Below are positions 48,312-59,000 of a DNA stretch of 64,000 nt, one piece after another (position 1 is the stretch's first letter; each line of letters opens with the position of its first letter). Source of the stretch: Phaeosaccion multiseriatum (lineage: Eukaryota; Ochrophyta, other classes); NCBI GenBank assembly GCA_965112735.1, contig OZ218952.1:1612001-1676000 (forward strand), given 5' to 3'. The position numbers were made by a program, and so were the translations under genes. The notes beneath the pieces are model-generated. The model saw nothing but the letters and a program-made list of their open reading frames with translations. It had not been told where the DNA came from and searched no databases.

Positions 48312-50081
48312 ATGGGGCGCAAGGGACAGCGGAGGGGAGCCGCCCTCGTTCATCAGGCGGTACACGCAACGGAGGAGCAGAGCGCGGACGAAATTGGCAA
48401 GGAGGGGAATGAGGGAGAGAAAGTGGATGGAGAGACGGTGCGCAGTATGCACGAGGAGCTGCGAGATGAAGGTGAGGAAAGGGAAGAAGGGGAAGGAGGG
48501 TTCCGTGTGAGGGAGGGAAGAAATAAACTGAAGGGTTACCTCCCTCAGGTGGCGACAAGCTGCTACTGCTGCTGCTCCTGCTCCTGCTAGAGTCTATTCG
48601 CATCCGTTTCAGAGCGTAGAAGGGGGCCATGGTGGTGGGAAACACTGTGCTTAATGCCCACAGCCCCCCGAAAGCCGTGTGCCTTTTTCCTCTCTTACAC
48701 CTCTATCACTGCTGCTGCTGTTACTGATGCCACTGGTGTCCCAGAGGACGCAAGATGCAACAAGATCCAAGACGAGGCTAACGACATGAAGAGGGCCGTG
48801 AAGAACCTGTTCAGCGTGCTGCTCGTGTCGCTGCCCAAAGCCGTGAAGCAATTGAGCGTGGACCAATTCTGCAAGCAATACGGAGAGGAAGAATCAGATC
48901 TATTAAAAGCAGTTGGTTCTTTGGATTTGCCGGACGGAGCGGGAACTAGCGAGCACGAGGGGGCGCTGAGAGAAGGAGGAGGAGGAGGAGGAGGAGGAGG
49001 AGGAGGCTTGCCAGGGGAGCCCAGAACTATGCTGAAAAGGAAGGGTGGGAGTGTCGTCGGCGCCGGGGCCGAGCAGCCGCTGCAGAAGAGGAGGGCGTTG
49101 AGTCGAGCGGCAGCTGCAGGCAACACGCTCCCTCCACCCTTCCCATCAGAGGTGAGTGGGGGACGTCTGTTAACTGATAGGCTGATTGATTGTGTGGCTT
49201 TGAGTGTCTTCCCTAAGTGACTTGTGTGGAGCATGTCTCACGCCACTCGAAAGGGGCGCCTCGTCTTCGATAGGAACAAGGTCTCACTCATCACTCACCA
49301 AACCCATGCGTTGCGGGCGCGGAGGCTGAGTGCTCTATTCGTTCTCGTTCGCTTTGAGAGTGCTCCCTCACGTCTACCTCCCTCTGATTGTGTCACTCTC
49401 CTGTCCTACTGTCCTGGCTATTCCTGTTACCCAGACTCCCATGAAGAAGGCGGAGAACTACCGGGGCACGGGCCTCCCCGTCCAGACACCAATGGTAGGT
49501 GGTCGGAGGAAGGAGATGCTTGTTGATGCTCGTGCAGACCGAGTTTGGGTTGCAATGTACATAGATAGACCCTTCCATGGCATGCTCAGATCGCCCCCGC
49601 CCCCCACCCACCCACCCACCCACCCTCTCTTGGATCACTCCTCTCGGATTCATTTTCCAACCCCCTCCTTCCTGCTTTGCTTTGCCTTTCCCTTTCCCCT
49701 TCCCTGCGCACGGTGCAGACCATGTCGAGAAGGCCCCGGAGAGGAGAGATGGTCATCTCCGCCAACGGCTCCCCCCTGGGGAACTTTAACGCCAGTGAAA
49801 TCGCACGCACCCACGTGAAAGAGGGGACTGCTGCTGCCCCCCCGCCCCGGCAGAGGGAGGTAGTGCTCGAGACGGCACGCAAGAAGGCGCCGGGTGGCCG
49901 GTCCAGGGTGGAGGAGGAGCCGCTGAAAATCAAAGTCGATGTGGCGGGAGTGGGTGTGGTGGATGTCGTGGAGGCCATACAGAGCGGCAAGCTGTCCGGG
50001 GAGGAGAAGAGGGCAGCCAAGGACGCGCTGAAAGAGATCATGGAGCAGGCGGGCAGCGTGCTGCAGCAGTTCGAGGCATGA
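48312..50081 (+). CDS. Borealin/Dasra-like chromosomal passenger complex subunit
   Basis: Four exons (48312-48471, 48745-49151, 49435-49494, 49719-50081) give 329 residues, in phase throughout. The N-terminal helical region (DEANDMKRAVKNLF...LVSLPKAVKQLSVDQFCKQYG) matches the Borealin/Nbl1 segment that packs with INCENP and Survivin, including the characteristic LPKA. A Gly-rich disordered linker follows. The C-terminal part has the TP-rich peptide TPMKKAENYRGTGLPVQTP and the box PRRGEMVISANGSPLG, comparable to the SGNGSPL box of animal Borealin before its dimerisation domain. The end is helical (LSGEEKRAAKDALKEIMEQAGSVLQQFE). Borealin helps place Aurora B at centromeres and the spindle midzone. 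Exon 1 is the least certain; it is chosen because its GTGAGG donor and phase fit. TP motifs are plausible CDK sites. Confidence 0.72.
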
Positions 50082-50358
50082 CGGAGTTGGGGGGGGGGGG
50101 TTGTTTCGCGAGAGTTAAGAAGAATCAATACTTCGTAGGATAATACATCTACATCGTTCAATTTGCAGCGTTGTCGGCCCCTGACATGGTTCTGATGCGA
50201 CCCTGGTTCCTGGTTCTGCAGGTTCCAGGTGCTGGCGCCCCCCCCCTGTGTCTCGACACAGCGCGGCTGGCCAACACACTGAAACTAAAACCGAAACGGC
50301 GAGTTCACCCCTTCCCAGTTCGTTAGACAGGAGTTGAGGATAACGTCTACCAAGAGCG

Positions 50359-51936
50359 ATGGCTCACTTTTGGCTCTCCAGCGCTCTTCTGTGCGTTGGC
50401 GTGCGCGCCCAAGAGGTACGAGGACGGAGGCCTTGAGACAAACCTCAGAGAGGCTCGCCTTTGAGCTCTGGGCCGCAGTAGAGCACCCGCGCGTCGAGTG
50501 TCTGATGCCTAGATTGAGCTACGGCCTTCTTTTCTGTTCCTTTCTCTCTCCTTCCCTCAGCCTCCTTCCCTTCTCCTCGAGGCCTTGCCGTCCACAGGGT
50601 AACGGTTCGTGTTTTTTGGTCCCCCCCCAGTTCGACTGACTTGCCTCCACCACCTCTTCTCACCAGCGCGGCGACATGATGACTTGCTGGGATCGGCAGC
50701 AGAAGTGCAACTTGGACTGCATCATGCCCAAGTACAGGGAAGGCGTGCAGCTGGCATGGCCCTTCCAAGCGCCGGACACGGAGGCCAACACGGACAGGTG
50801 CACTTCGCTCTGCACCACTGAGGCAGAAAGCTGTGTGGACAGTGACGAGACGGAGGCCTATATCGACGTACGTGCATGGCAGGATGTTTACTGTAGGTGG
50901 TCGGTGGGAGGACTTTTGTCCCGAGTGTCAGGCCGGGCCGAACACTGTTTTCCAAATTCTGTGCTATGCTACTACTACCTACGCCTTCGCTCGTCCATAC
51001 ACTGTCACGATGTCAACGTCGAATGACGGGACACAGAGCAAGAGCACGTCCCAATCCAATGGTTGTGTGTGTGTGTTGTAGCCCCTCATCTTGCTCTTCT
51101 CTCCCCCCCCCTCCGTCTCTGCTGTCTCGTCTTTGCATTTCCCCTCTCCCCTCTCTCCTCTCCGGACCTTGGTCACTCTCGGACTGTGGTCATCGTCGAA
51201 TACGACGCCCCCCCCCACGCTATGTGTGTCACACCCAACTCGACTGACAAAAACACAAACACAATGACCAAAAAAACACTCTCCCTCCCTCGGAGGATAG
51301 TGTGCCTTTGCCTGCGCCACCGACTATGACGGATCCCTAATGCTCTGCACACAGAAAGCTTCCTCCACCACAATCGGCACGTATAACAAGAACCAGGACA
51401 GCTGCTCGAACAAAGCTGCCGGAGTCATGGACACTTGCATGGACGCGTGTGCCCCCACGGATCGCTTCGGAGGCTGGACGCCCGAGAAGGAGGAGGGCGG
51501 GGGGGTTGTGCGGGGCATTACTGACGAGACATGGAGGAGCCCATTTTTGTCGGATGAAGTTGTATTCGGGAGTGGGGATGGGTCCAAGACCAAGGGGTCG
51601 TCGGGAGAGAAGGGGCAGGTAGCAGCAGCAGCAGCAGAAGAGGAAGCAGAAGCAGTTGGTGATACAGCAGCAGCAATGGAGCAGCTGGCGGTGGGAGCCT
51701 TTTCAGCCTCTACCGGCCGAAAAAAGACCGTGCTTCGGCTCGATGGGCAGTTGAAGAAGCACTCTCAATCAACCTCGGCGCCTGGAGCAGCAGCGTCCTC
51801 GTCTTCTTCCGAACTGGGGGTAGTGGGTGTGATGGGAAGTGCCACCTTGGTTGGTTTCGCGGTGCTTGCCTCGGGCTTCTTCGTACTGAACGTACTGCAG
51901 AGAACGGGGACCGGATCGAGCACGATTGACATCTAG
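50359..51936 (+). CDS. Cys-rich type I single-pass membrane protein, unknown family
   Basis: Three exons (50359-50415, 50667-50867, 51301-51936), all phase 0, encode 297 residues. Exon 1 is a complete signal peptide (MAHFWLSSALLCVGVRAQ) on its own exon. The lumenal or extracellular part has regularly spaced Cys residues (CWDRQQKCNLDC, CTSLC, CAFAC, CTQ, CSNK, CMDAC), suggesting disulfide-bonded loops, followed by an acidic/Ala region. One hydrophobic helix near the C-terminus (about residues 260-284, LGVVGVMGSATLVGFAVLAS...) is followed by a short tail. A receptor or surface protein is possible, but I recognise no family. The coding sequence contains an exact copy of the dispersed motif at 51655-51666 (Ala-Val-Gly-Asp-Thr-Ala), embedded in GCA repeats. 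Confidence 0.6.
51655..51666 (+). repeat. Dispersed motif copy GTTGGTGATACA, coding
   Basis: Exact core flanked by GAAGCA and (GCA)n. The encoded Ala-Val-Gly-Asp-Thr-Ala matches the frame used by the RhoGAP copies. Confidence 0.6.
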
Positions 51937-52485
51937 GAGATGTGTATGGTGAGGCGGGGGGAGGACCGAGGAGCTGCGATGGCAGGAAAGGAACAGTTAC
52001 ATTTGAGGTGGTGCTCTCTCTCGTCGGGTTCACGATGTGGGACAATGCTTGACAACTGCTTCTTGTACATACATTTTAATTTACTAGAGACGTCTACTTT
52101 CTGCTGACCTGCATGAAGATTACCTCTTTATGACCGCGAGTCAGCCCCAACGGGAGGTTAGGAGGTCGGGAGGATGGGAAGATGTGAGGACATCAGAACA
52201 TCAGGAGCGACACGTGGCACGCTTTGTGAACTCGCTTACACTCGCCGGTTGCATCATGTCTTTCCGATCAGAAACAATGAGAAACAGGCTCTTCTCTGCC
52301 TCCCATAATGGGTTTGGCGGTGGTGCAATTAGTGGTGGGGTGGTGGACGGTCCTTTGATGATTGGTGCCATCTATGATTGTCTAAAAGTAATGTCTCACC
52401 GCCCCGGGGAACTTAGCCCCCGAGGTCGTATCCCTCCGATGCGTCAGTTCTCCCGATTGGCATAAAGTTGATGCCAGCCAGGATC
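51937..52485. other. Intergenic region
   Basis: 3' flank of the membrane-protein gene, leading into the retroelement relic. No gene is recognised. Confidence 0.45.
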
Positions 52486-53223
52486 CTATGGCGAATCGAT
52501 CTTTCGTGTCGAGCCCGCTGGAGCGCAACGGCTACTTGTAAACGCCGCCGAATGACGCAAACAGCCCTCGCATAAGCTCTCATGTCCAGATGTTCGTGCC
52601 CCCCAGCCATGTGGGTGGCGAGTGTTTTGATAAACATCTTGTGCTGACGGACCAAATGCACCTTGCTGCTCCATCCCAAAAGGGACGAGATGATACCTCG
52701 TGGGGTCATAGTGGATATCTCCACCCTGGCCCTCCATGCCTCCATGTGGCACACCATACCTGGTGCGCTTGGTTGCTTCAGCCTTCTTGTCTGCCGCGAG
52801 TGCCTCCTTCGATGCCTTGGCCCGATTGGTAATGTTGGTGGCATCCGTGAGCGTGACGTCGATCATGAGGGACTTGTGGCCGTCCCCATATTCATGGTCG
52901 GATGGAAGCTCAAACATCCTGGGGGGAGTCACGATGTCCATCTCCATCTGCTTGGCCACGTGGGCGTCACCCCTCACGGCGTTGCTCCCCCCTCTCCCTC
53001 GTCGCGGGGTGACCGTTCTTGCCCTCATGAAGAAGGGGAAGCTGGTATTCTGGACTATCCCTCTGCCCAGGCCCTCGCTCTTCATCAGGGCGACAAGTGC
53101 CTTCTGCACAGCGTCGTGTTGGGGTGTGCTGAGCCCCGTCTTCGTGCAGGTGATGATGTGCCCCTCCGTCAGCGCCTTGCCCCGCTGGAGCGCAACGGCT
53201 AAACGCCACCGATTCCCTCGCAT
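52486..53223 (-). pseudogene. Non-LTR retrotransposon relic: C-terminal region of a reverse transcriptase polyprotein
   Basis: A 245-codon open frame lacks a normal gene context. It reads like the region downstream of the RT domain in LINE-type elements. There is a Cys/His patch (ITCTKTGLSTPQHDAVQKAL), then a SLMIDVTLTDATN strand typical of the post-RT domain, a Lys/Ala helix (ASKEALAADKKAEATKRTRYG) and HLVPFGMEQQGAFGPSA, comparable to the usual PF..E..G.FG..A ending. The catalytic RT part is missing. A second, shifted partial copy lies immediately upstream on the same strand (53473-53230). The relic is therefore truncated, duplicated and non-autonomous. The assignment rests on motif resemblance. 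Confidence 0.6.
52513..52819. repeat. Direct repeat copy 1 of the retroelement relic
   Basis: About 300 bp nearly identical to 53177-53473, with small indels (for example extra bases at 52537-52566 and a missing CACTCCAC-type insert). It starts at the shared CCCGCTGGAGCGCAACGGCT. Confidence 0.8.
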
Positions 53224-53473
53224 AAGCTCTCATGTCCAGATGTTCGTGCCCCCCAGCCATGTGGGTGGCGAGTGTTTTGATAAACATCTGTGCTGACGGA
53301 CCAAATGCACCTTGCTGCTCCATCCCAAAAGGGACGAGATGATACTTCGTGGGGTCATAGTGGATGTCTCCACTCCACCCTGGCCCTCCATGCCTCCATG
53401 TGGCACACCATACCTGGTGCGCTTGGTTGCTTCAGCCTTCTTGGCTGCCGCGAGTGCCTCCTTCGATGCCTTG
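53177..53473. repeat. Direct repeat copy 2 of the retroelement relic
   Basis: Second copy of the segment at 52513-52819, same orientation, about 360 bp apart. Its right end flows into the fold-back repeat. Confidence 0.8.
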
Positions 53474-53537
53474 CGGCAGCCAAGAAGGCTGAAGCAACCA
53501 AGCGCACCAGGTATGGTGTGCCACATGGAGGCATGGA
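53387..53537. repeat. Perfect 65-bp inverted repeat with 21-nt loop
   Basis: The left arm 53387-53451 and right arm 53473-53537 are exact reverse complements; the spacer is 53452-53472. The arms derive from the relic's Lys/Ala-helix coding region. This is a snap-back junction, as expected from template switching or hairpin-mediated repair. Confidence 0.9.
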
Positions 53538-54375
53538 TGGACCAAAAAAATATTTGTTGACAGGATGGCAGTTCGTGGTACCCCGGGGGGGTCGCCTGGC
53601 AAAAGCGGCGAGGGGAGGGCCAAGACAAAGGTTTTACGCCTTCGTGAGGCCCGCGAGCTCGCAGGGCCGGAAACAAACGCGGTAGGTTATTCACCGTGTG
53701 TTGGGGGACGGATGGTGCTGCAGTTTTGTGGGAAATACGGAAGAGTTGGGTAAATACGGGCAGGTGCAAGTTTTTTTGGGGGAAAAATAGTTGGTAAGGA
53801 TGGCGTTGTGGGAGGGGGCGCAATTGCGGGAATGAGAGCATGGATGCGTGGTCTATGTGAAGAGGGTCTTTCGGTGTAGCGATAGCACATCTGGAATCCT
53901 GCTCACGTGGAGCAGCGCTCGAGATAACGCAAACGGCGCATCCCCACCTCCGCCAGAGGCAGGAGAGAAAACATCCCAAAATCTCACTTTCATCGGATTA
54001 TGGAGCAAGTGGGGGGTGTGCTTTCTCGGGCTCCAAGTGCAGTAGAGACCGTCCCGGCGGTGCATACGCCTCTGAGGGCAGTACCTGTTGAGATGGCATG
54101 CCTTGCCTTGAGCTGGGAGGCAATTGCAGACCCGCGTTTGCGTCTGGCAGGCCGAGCTAACGGCTGGAGTTTGAACCAAGGGAGGGGGGGGGTAACTCCA
54201 CCAAACGATGGCTTTACTCCACCATGACCCCATTTTCACTCAACACCATCTAACCTGCGAGAGTTCTTGTCCCTGCTCCTCCTCTTTGCTCTTTTTCAGC
54301 AGCTATGGAGGCAAACGAGGCGCCAGAATAGGGAACATGGCCAAAAGATAGAAAGATATAGAGGAAACAGCGAAA
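53538..54375. other. Region between relic and EAF1-like gene
   Basis: Unique sequence without a recognised gene. An open minus-strand frame at 53853-54239 contains several Cys residues but no domain I can name; it may be further relic sequence. The last 130 bp are the 5' flank of the EAF1-like gene. Confidence 0.4.
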
Positions 54376-54965
54376 ATGTCAAGCAGAAGCAGCAAGCGTC
54401 GGAAAGGGGGTAAAGGAACGGCAGTGGAGGAGGGAAGTGCCGACGATGCCCCAGTCGCAGTAGTGGCGTCGTCAACAGGTGGCAGATCGCTGCGACGAAC
54501 CAGAACGGGTGGCACCAGAGCGAGGGGCGGCAAGGCGAGGGGGGGTGGGAGGAAAGGAGCAGCGGCGAATGGGGGAGGAGCGTCAAGCACGGGGTCTAAT
54601 CCTGCCGCCGCCGCCGCTGCGGCGACTTCCACAAGCCCCAACAAGGAGTGGGCGAAGCGGCAGCGTCAAAAGGTGGTTACCTACAAGGAGTCTGTGCTGC
54701 GCGCCTTGCAAACTTCAGCCCGGAAGAACAATGCTGAGCTGAGGAGCCTGGAGGCAGCTCTGGCAGAGGCAGCAGCAGAGGATCAGATGCGAGTAGCAGC
54801 GGTGGCAGCGGCAGAAGCCCAAGCCCAGGCCCAAGCTCGTGCCGAGAGCGAAGCCGCAGCAGCACAGGCGCAGGCAGAGGCAGATCGGGCGGCACAGGAG
54901 GCAGAGGCTGTGAGAATAGCCACGGCCGCAGCAGAGGCGCAGCAGGTTGCCGCAGCTACCCAGGC

Positions 54966-54997
<32 letters not shown>

Positions 54998-55061
54998 CAG
55001 AGGCAGATGCTCGGGCGAGAGGTGTGGCACCTACTGTAACGCAGGCAGGCGGCCAACAGGT

Positions 55062-55094
<33 letters not shown>

Positions 55095-55996
55095 GTCGCA
55101 AATTCCCGGAACACAGGCTCAGTCCCTAGCCGTCCCTGCGCCAGGAACAGCAGTATCGCCAGCCCCAGGAGCGACGATGGCAGCAAACGCCCCCCAAGCA
55201 CCAGCGAGTCTTCCCCCCGGGCACACTCAGGCTGTTCCTCCTGTGGCAGGTTCATTTGTTCCTGCTGCCCCTGTACAGGCAGGGGCAGCACCAGGAGCAC
55301 CAGCGTACGCCCCGCCACCTGCTCCCGGAGTGTATGTGTCGGCTCCCGGCGGAGTTGCATCAGCTCCAGGGCTTCCAGCAGCAGGAGCTGCAGGAGTTCC
55401 CCCCATGCAGCAACCGCAACAGCAGTCCACAGTAGCAGCATCGCCATCAGGGCTGCTGCAACCACAGCCAGGCGTGCCTCAGCAACAGCAGCAGCTACAA
55501 CAGCAGCAGCAGCTACAGCAGCAGCTTCTACAGCAGCAGCAACCGGGCACACCGGGCCAAATCCCTGGCACAACAGCTGGTCTTGCTGCTCTTCCTCCCA
55601 ATGCTGGCCTTGCCGGTGGCGGTGGCCTGCCGAGCTTTCAGCAGCAGCAACAGCAGCCGGTGTACAGCCCAAGCGTAGGAGGTGTGTACCCCCAACAAGC
55701 GCAGCAGAACGAGTATCAGCAGCAGGCCTTGGATGCGCGAAGTCAAGCACTGCAAGCACAAGCAGTGCGACAACTGGACCCAGCCAAGGCTTCTCGGGAT
55801 AAGAAGGACGCAGAGGAGGCATTCGCCTTGGCTGAAGCGAGGGCGAGGATTGAGAGGGAGGGGGCGCAGATGAAGAGGACCGCAGAGGCTGCAAACAAGT
55901 CTTCTTTGGCGGCCAGTGCGGCTGCTGCTGCTGCTGCTGCTGCCGCTGCTGCTGCGCCGACAGTTGCGGCTGCCGCTCCTGGAGGGGCGTTGCTCC

Positions 55997-56037
<41 letters not shown>

Positions 56038-59000
56038 CAAGTCGGTGTTTCCGTCGCAGGGGGAGTAGTGGCTCCTGCCGTTGGAGGAGTAGAGGCAGGG
56101 GCGGGCTCGGCAGGGGCCCCGGTTGTCGGTGCAATAGGAGTACCAGCCGCTGGTGGAGTGCAGGCGTTGCCGAACGGGTTTCCAGCAGGGCAATTGGCTG
56201 CAGTGGGAGGAGCGGCATCAGGCCTGGCAGGGGAAGGAGGGGGTACCGTAATGGTAAAGGGGGTGGAGGGGAAGGATGGCTTAGGCCTCTCTCCGGCGGC
56301 TGCGAGTATGGCCTCCAACGATGCCCTTGTCGGGGCGGCGCTGCTGCATGCTCCCCCGGTGGTGCGGCGTGTACCGAGCATGAATGCCTCCTCCCTCTTC
56401 ACAGCCCTGTCTGAGGAGAAGAAGCACGACAAGCACGCGATGCACATCCGCGCCTTGGCGACCATGAAGGACCAACAGGCACGCCAGAGGCAGCTCGCAG
56501 CCAAGTCGGTGGCCATCATTGCAGGGGGCAATGCACCGCATCCTTCCTGCGCCAGTGGTGGTGGATTAGGCGATGGTGGTGCCGGCGCCAAGGAAAACAG
56601 CATCATCACCAGCGCGAGCAGCCAGTCCTTTGTGCCCGGAAAGGTGGCAGCAGACAGACATGCCCGTCGGCAGGCCGCGCTGGAAAAGCTTCCACAGTCC
56701 CCCACCAAGAATTTGACGCGTTTTCAGCGGCAGCAGGAGATCGATTCAAGCCTTCGGCAGTACAGGACGCTACAAGAGCGACTACATTTGGCTCTGGAGG
56801 CCAATCCTCGGCCAATGCCTCCCCTGCGCATGCCCGCTCGTATCAAGGCACTGCGCGATTACATGGTGCAGGAGATGCAATCCATGGCGACGGACTTTCA
56901 CGAGGAACTGAAGCACCATCGGCACCTCGCGGCTCTGGTGGCGAGGCAGGCAGCCATGCATTGGCGCGCCATGTGTGCAGGGAAGGAGTCCGCGAAGGAC
57001 CAGGAGGTGGGGCAAATGGCAAGGGCCTTGGAGGGGCATCGGCAGGCGGTACAGATGGCACTGGATGGGGACGCTGCTGCTGCGGCAGCTGCTCTGACTG
57101 CGACTACCGCGCCTGCTGCAGGGGGCGGCAGGGCGGCGGGTGAGGGTGGTGGTTCGAACGGCATGCAGAAGGCAGCAGATCAAGTAGTAGTGAATCCGTT
57201 TGAGGTGGCGGCAGCTGCGGCCGACGCGGCGGAAGCGGAAAAGGCAGCAAAGGAGCAGGCAGCAGCACAAGCGGTACAAGCAGCACAGGCAGCACAAGCA
57301 GCGGCGGCGGCAGCAGCAGCGACAACACAAGCGGCACCAGCAGCGCTAGCACCAGCAGCCGTGCCAGCAGCATTGACTGAAGGGGTAAATGGGCCATTGC
57401 CGGGCAGTAGCAGCAGCAGCAGCAGCAACATCAGTGGTGATGTAGCGCCTCCTTCAGCTCCTGTGCCGGGATTGACGACGGCATTTCCCCAAGGCGTGAT
57501 CTCCTCGACCCAGCCAGCTTTAAATGGGACTGTAGCACCGCCGCCCCCGTCGCCACCGAGGGAGAGCACAGAGGAGGAGAAAGCCGCGGCATTAAAGGTG
57601 GCAGGGGAGGTGATGATGAAAGGCGCTGCTCTGGCCAAGGCAGCAGCTGCCGGAGAACTCAAGGAGGAGACGCAGCCAGCAGAAGGAGGGGAAGGGGCGG
57701 GGGGCATGCACCAAACCTCAACCTCCATGAATGGAGGAGGCGATAGAGGAGCTGATAATGCACAGCAGCCTTTGGACGTGGACGCAGCAGGGGCTGCCGT
57801 CGGGAGGAGTGGGCGACGGGGTGGCGCTCATGCCGTCCTGCGCTTGCGTAGGCCTCTGATGCCGCACCAAGAGCAGTGTGTCCGCCTTGCCGCCGCCTTG
57901 TCTCGGCCCGACATGGGCATTGCAACGGTCCTAGCAGGGCCGGACGGCACGGGCAAGACGGTGAGCGCCGCCTCTATTGTCGTGCACGTGGCACGAGCCA
58001 GTGCTGCTGCGGCGGCTGCGGCTGTTGCGGCTGCGGCTGCGGCCTCGGGGGTACAGTCATTGGGCGTCTTCGATCGTCTGCAGCACGCCCCCCCGCAGCT
58101 GCTGCTGGCACCGCAGGAAAAGCTTATGCGGTGGGGTATGGAGCTCAGTCTGACTTGTCCTACTCTGAGCGTCAACGTGTGGGACGCCTGGCATGCCCAG
58201 GAGAAGGTGCTGGAGGCTAACGACAAGGCGTATGATGCGTGGCAGCTCAGCAGCAAGCGGGCCACCGCCGAGAGATTGGCACAGGCGGCAGCAGCCATGG
58301 CAGCAGCAGGGGGGGGCAACATGGGGGCGTTGGCGGCAGCGAATAGCGCGGCGAAGTCTGCAGCCGACGACTTCCACCAGTCCAAGCAGCAAGCCGCCGC
58401 CGCGGCGGTGGTAGCTGCGGCGGCTGCAGCAGCAGGAGGCGGTGGGGATGGAGGTGGAGGGCGGGGGGGGGGCGTAGCAGGCGTACGCGCGAACAGCAAT
58501 CGGAGCGGCGCCGATGTAGTGTTATGCAGTCTGGATGGGCTTCACAGCGACTTCATCACGGCGGAACTGAAGGCAGTACCTTGGGCGCAAGTCGTGTTGG
58601 ATTGCAGGGGCTGTGGCGCTGGTGGGGGTGGAGTGAGGACAGAAGCCCGTCGCTTCTCTCGGCTTGCCAAAGATGAACCATCAGGTGAGAAGAGAAAAAA
58701 TGGTTGAGGGAGGGAGGGAGGGAGGGAAGGGTTTGTTTGGTTTGTTGATTTGACGCGCGTCCTCCCTCTCCGCCCCCTTCTCTTTCGTTTTTTTTGCCCT
58801 AACTGTAATGCTTTGTTGTCATATTTGGCCCTCTTGACGTGTCTCTCTCTCACTGTGCAGACGCTATGGACGTGGACACGTCTGGGCAGAGGCAGCAGTT
58901 GGTGGTACAGCAGCAGCAGCAGCAGGAGGGGGGGGAGGAGAAGAAGGAGGAGAAGAAGGAGCAAGAAATTGATTATGTGAAGTGGGACGTTGCTGCGGAT

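Noticed and set aside
52130-52465. Open frame between the membrane protein and the relic
   Set aside because: No domain, no splice partner, and composition like the surrounding non-coding DNA.
55031-56218. Long antisense frames opposite the EAF1-like gene
   Set aside because: They arise from Ala/Gln codon bias on the coding strand and carry no domain.
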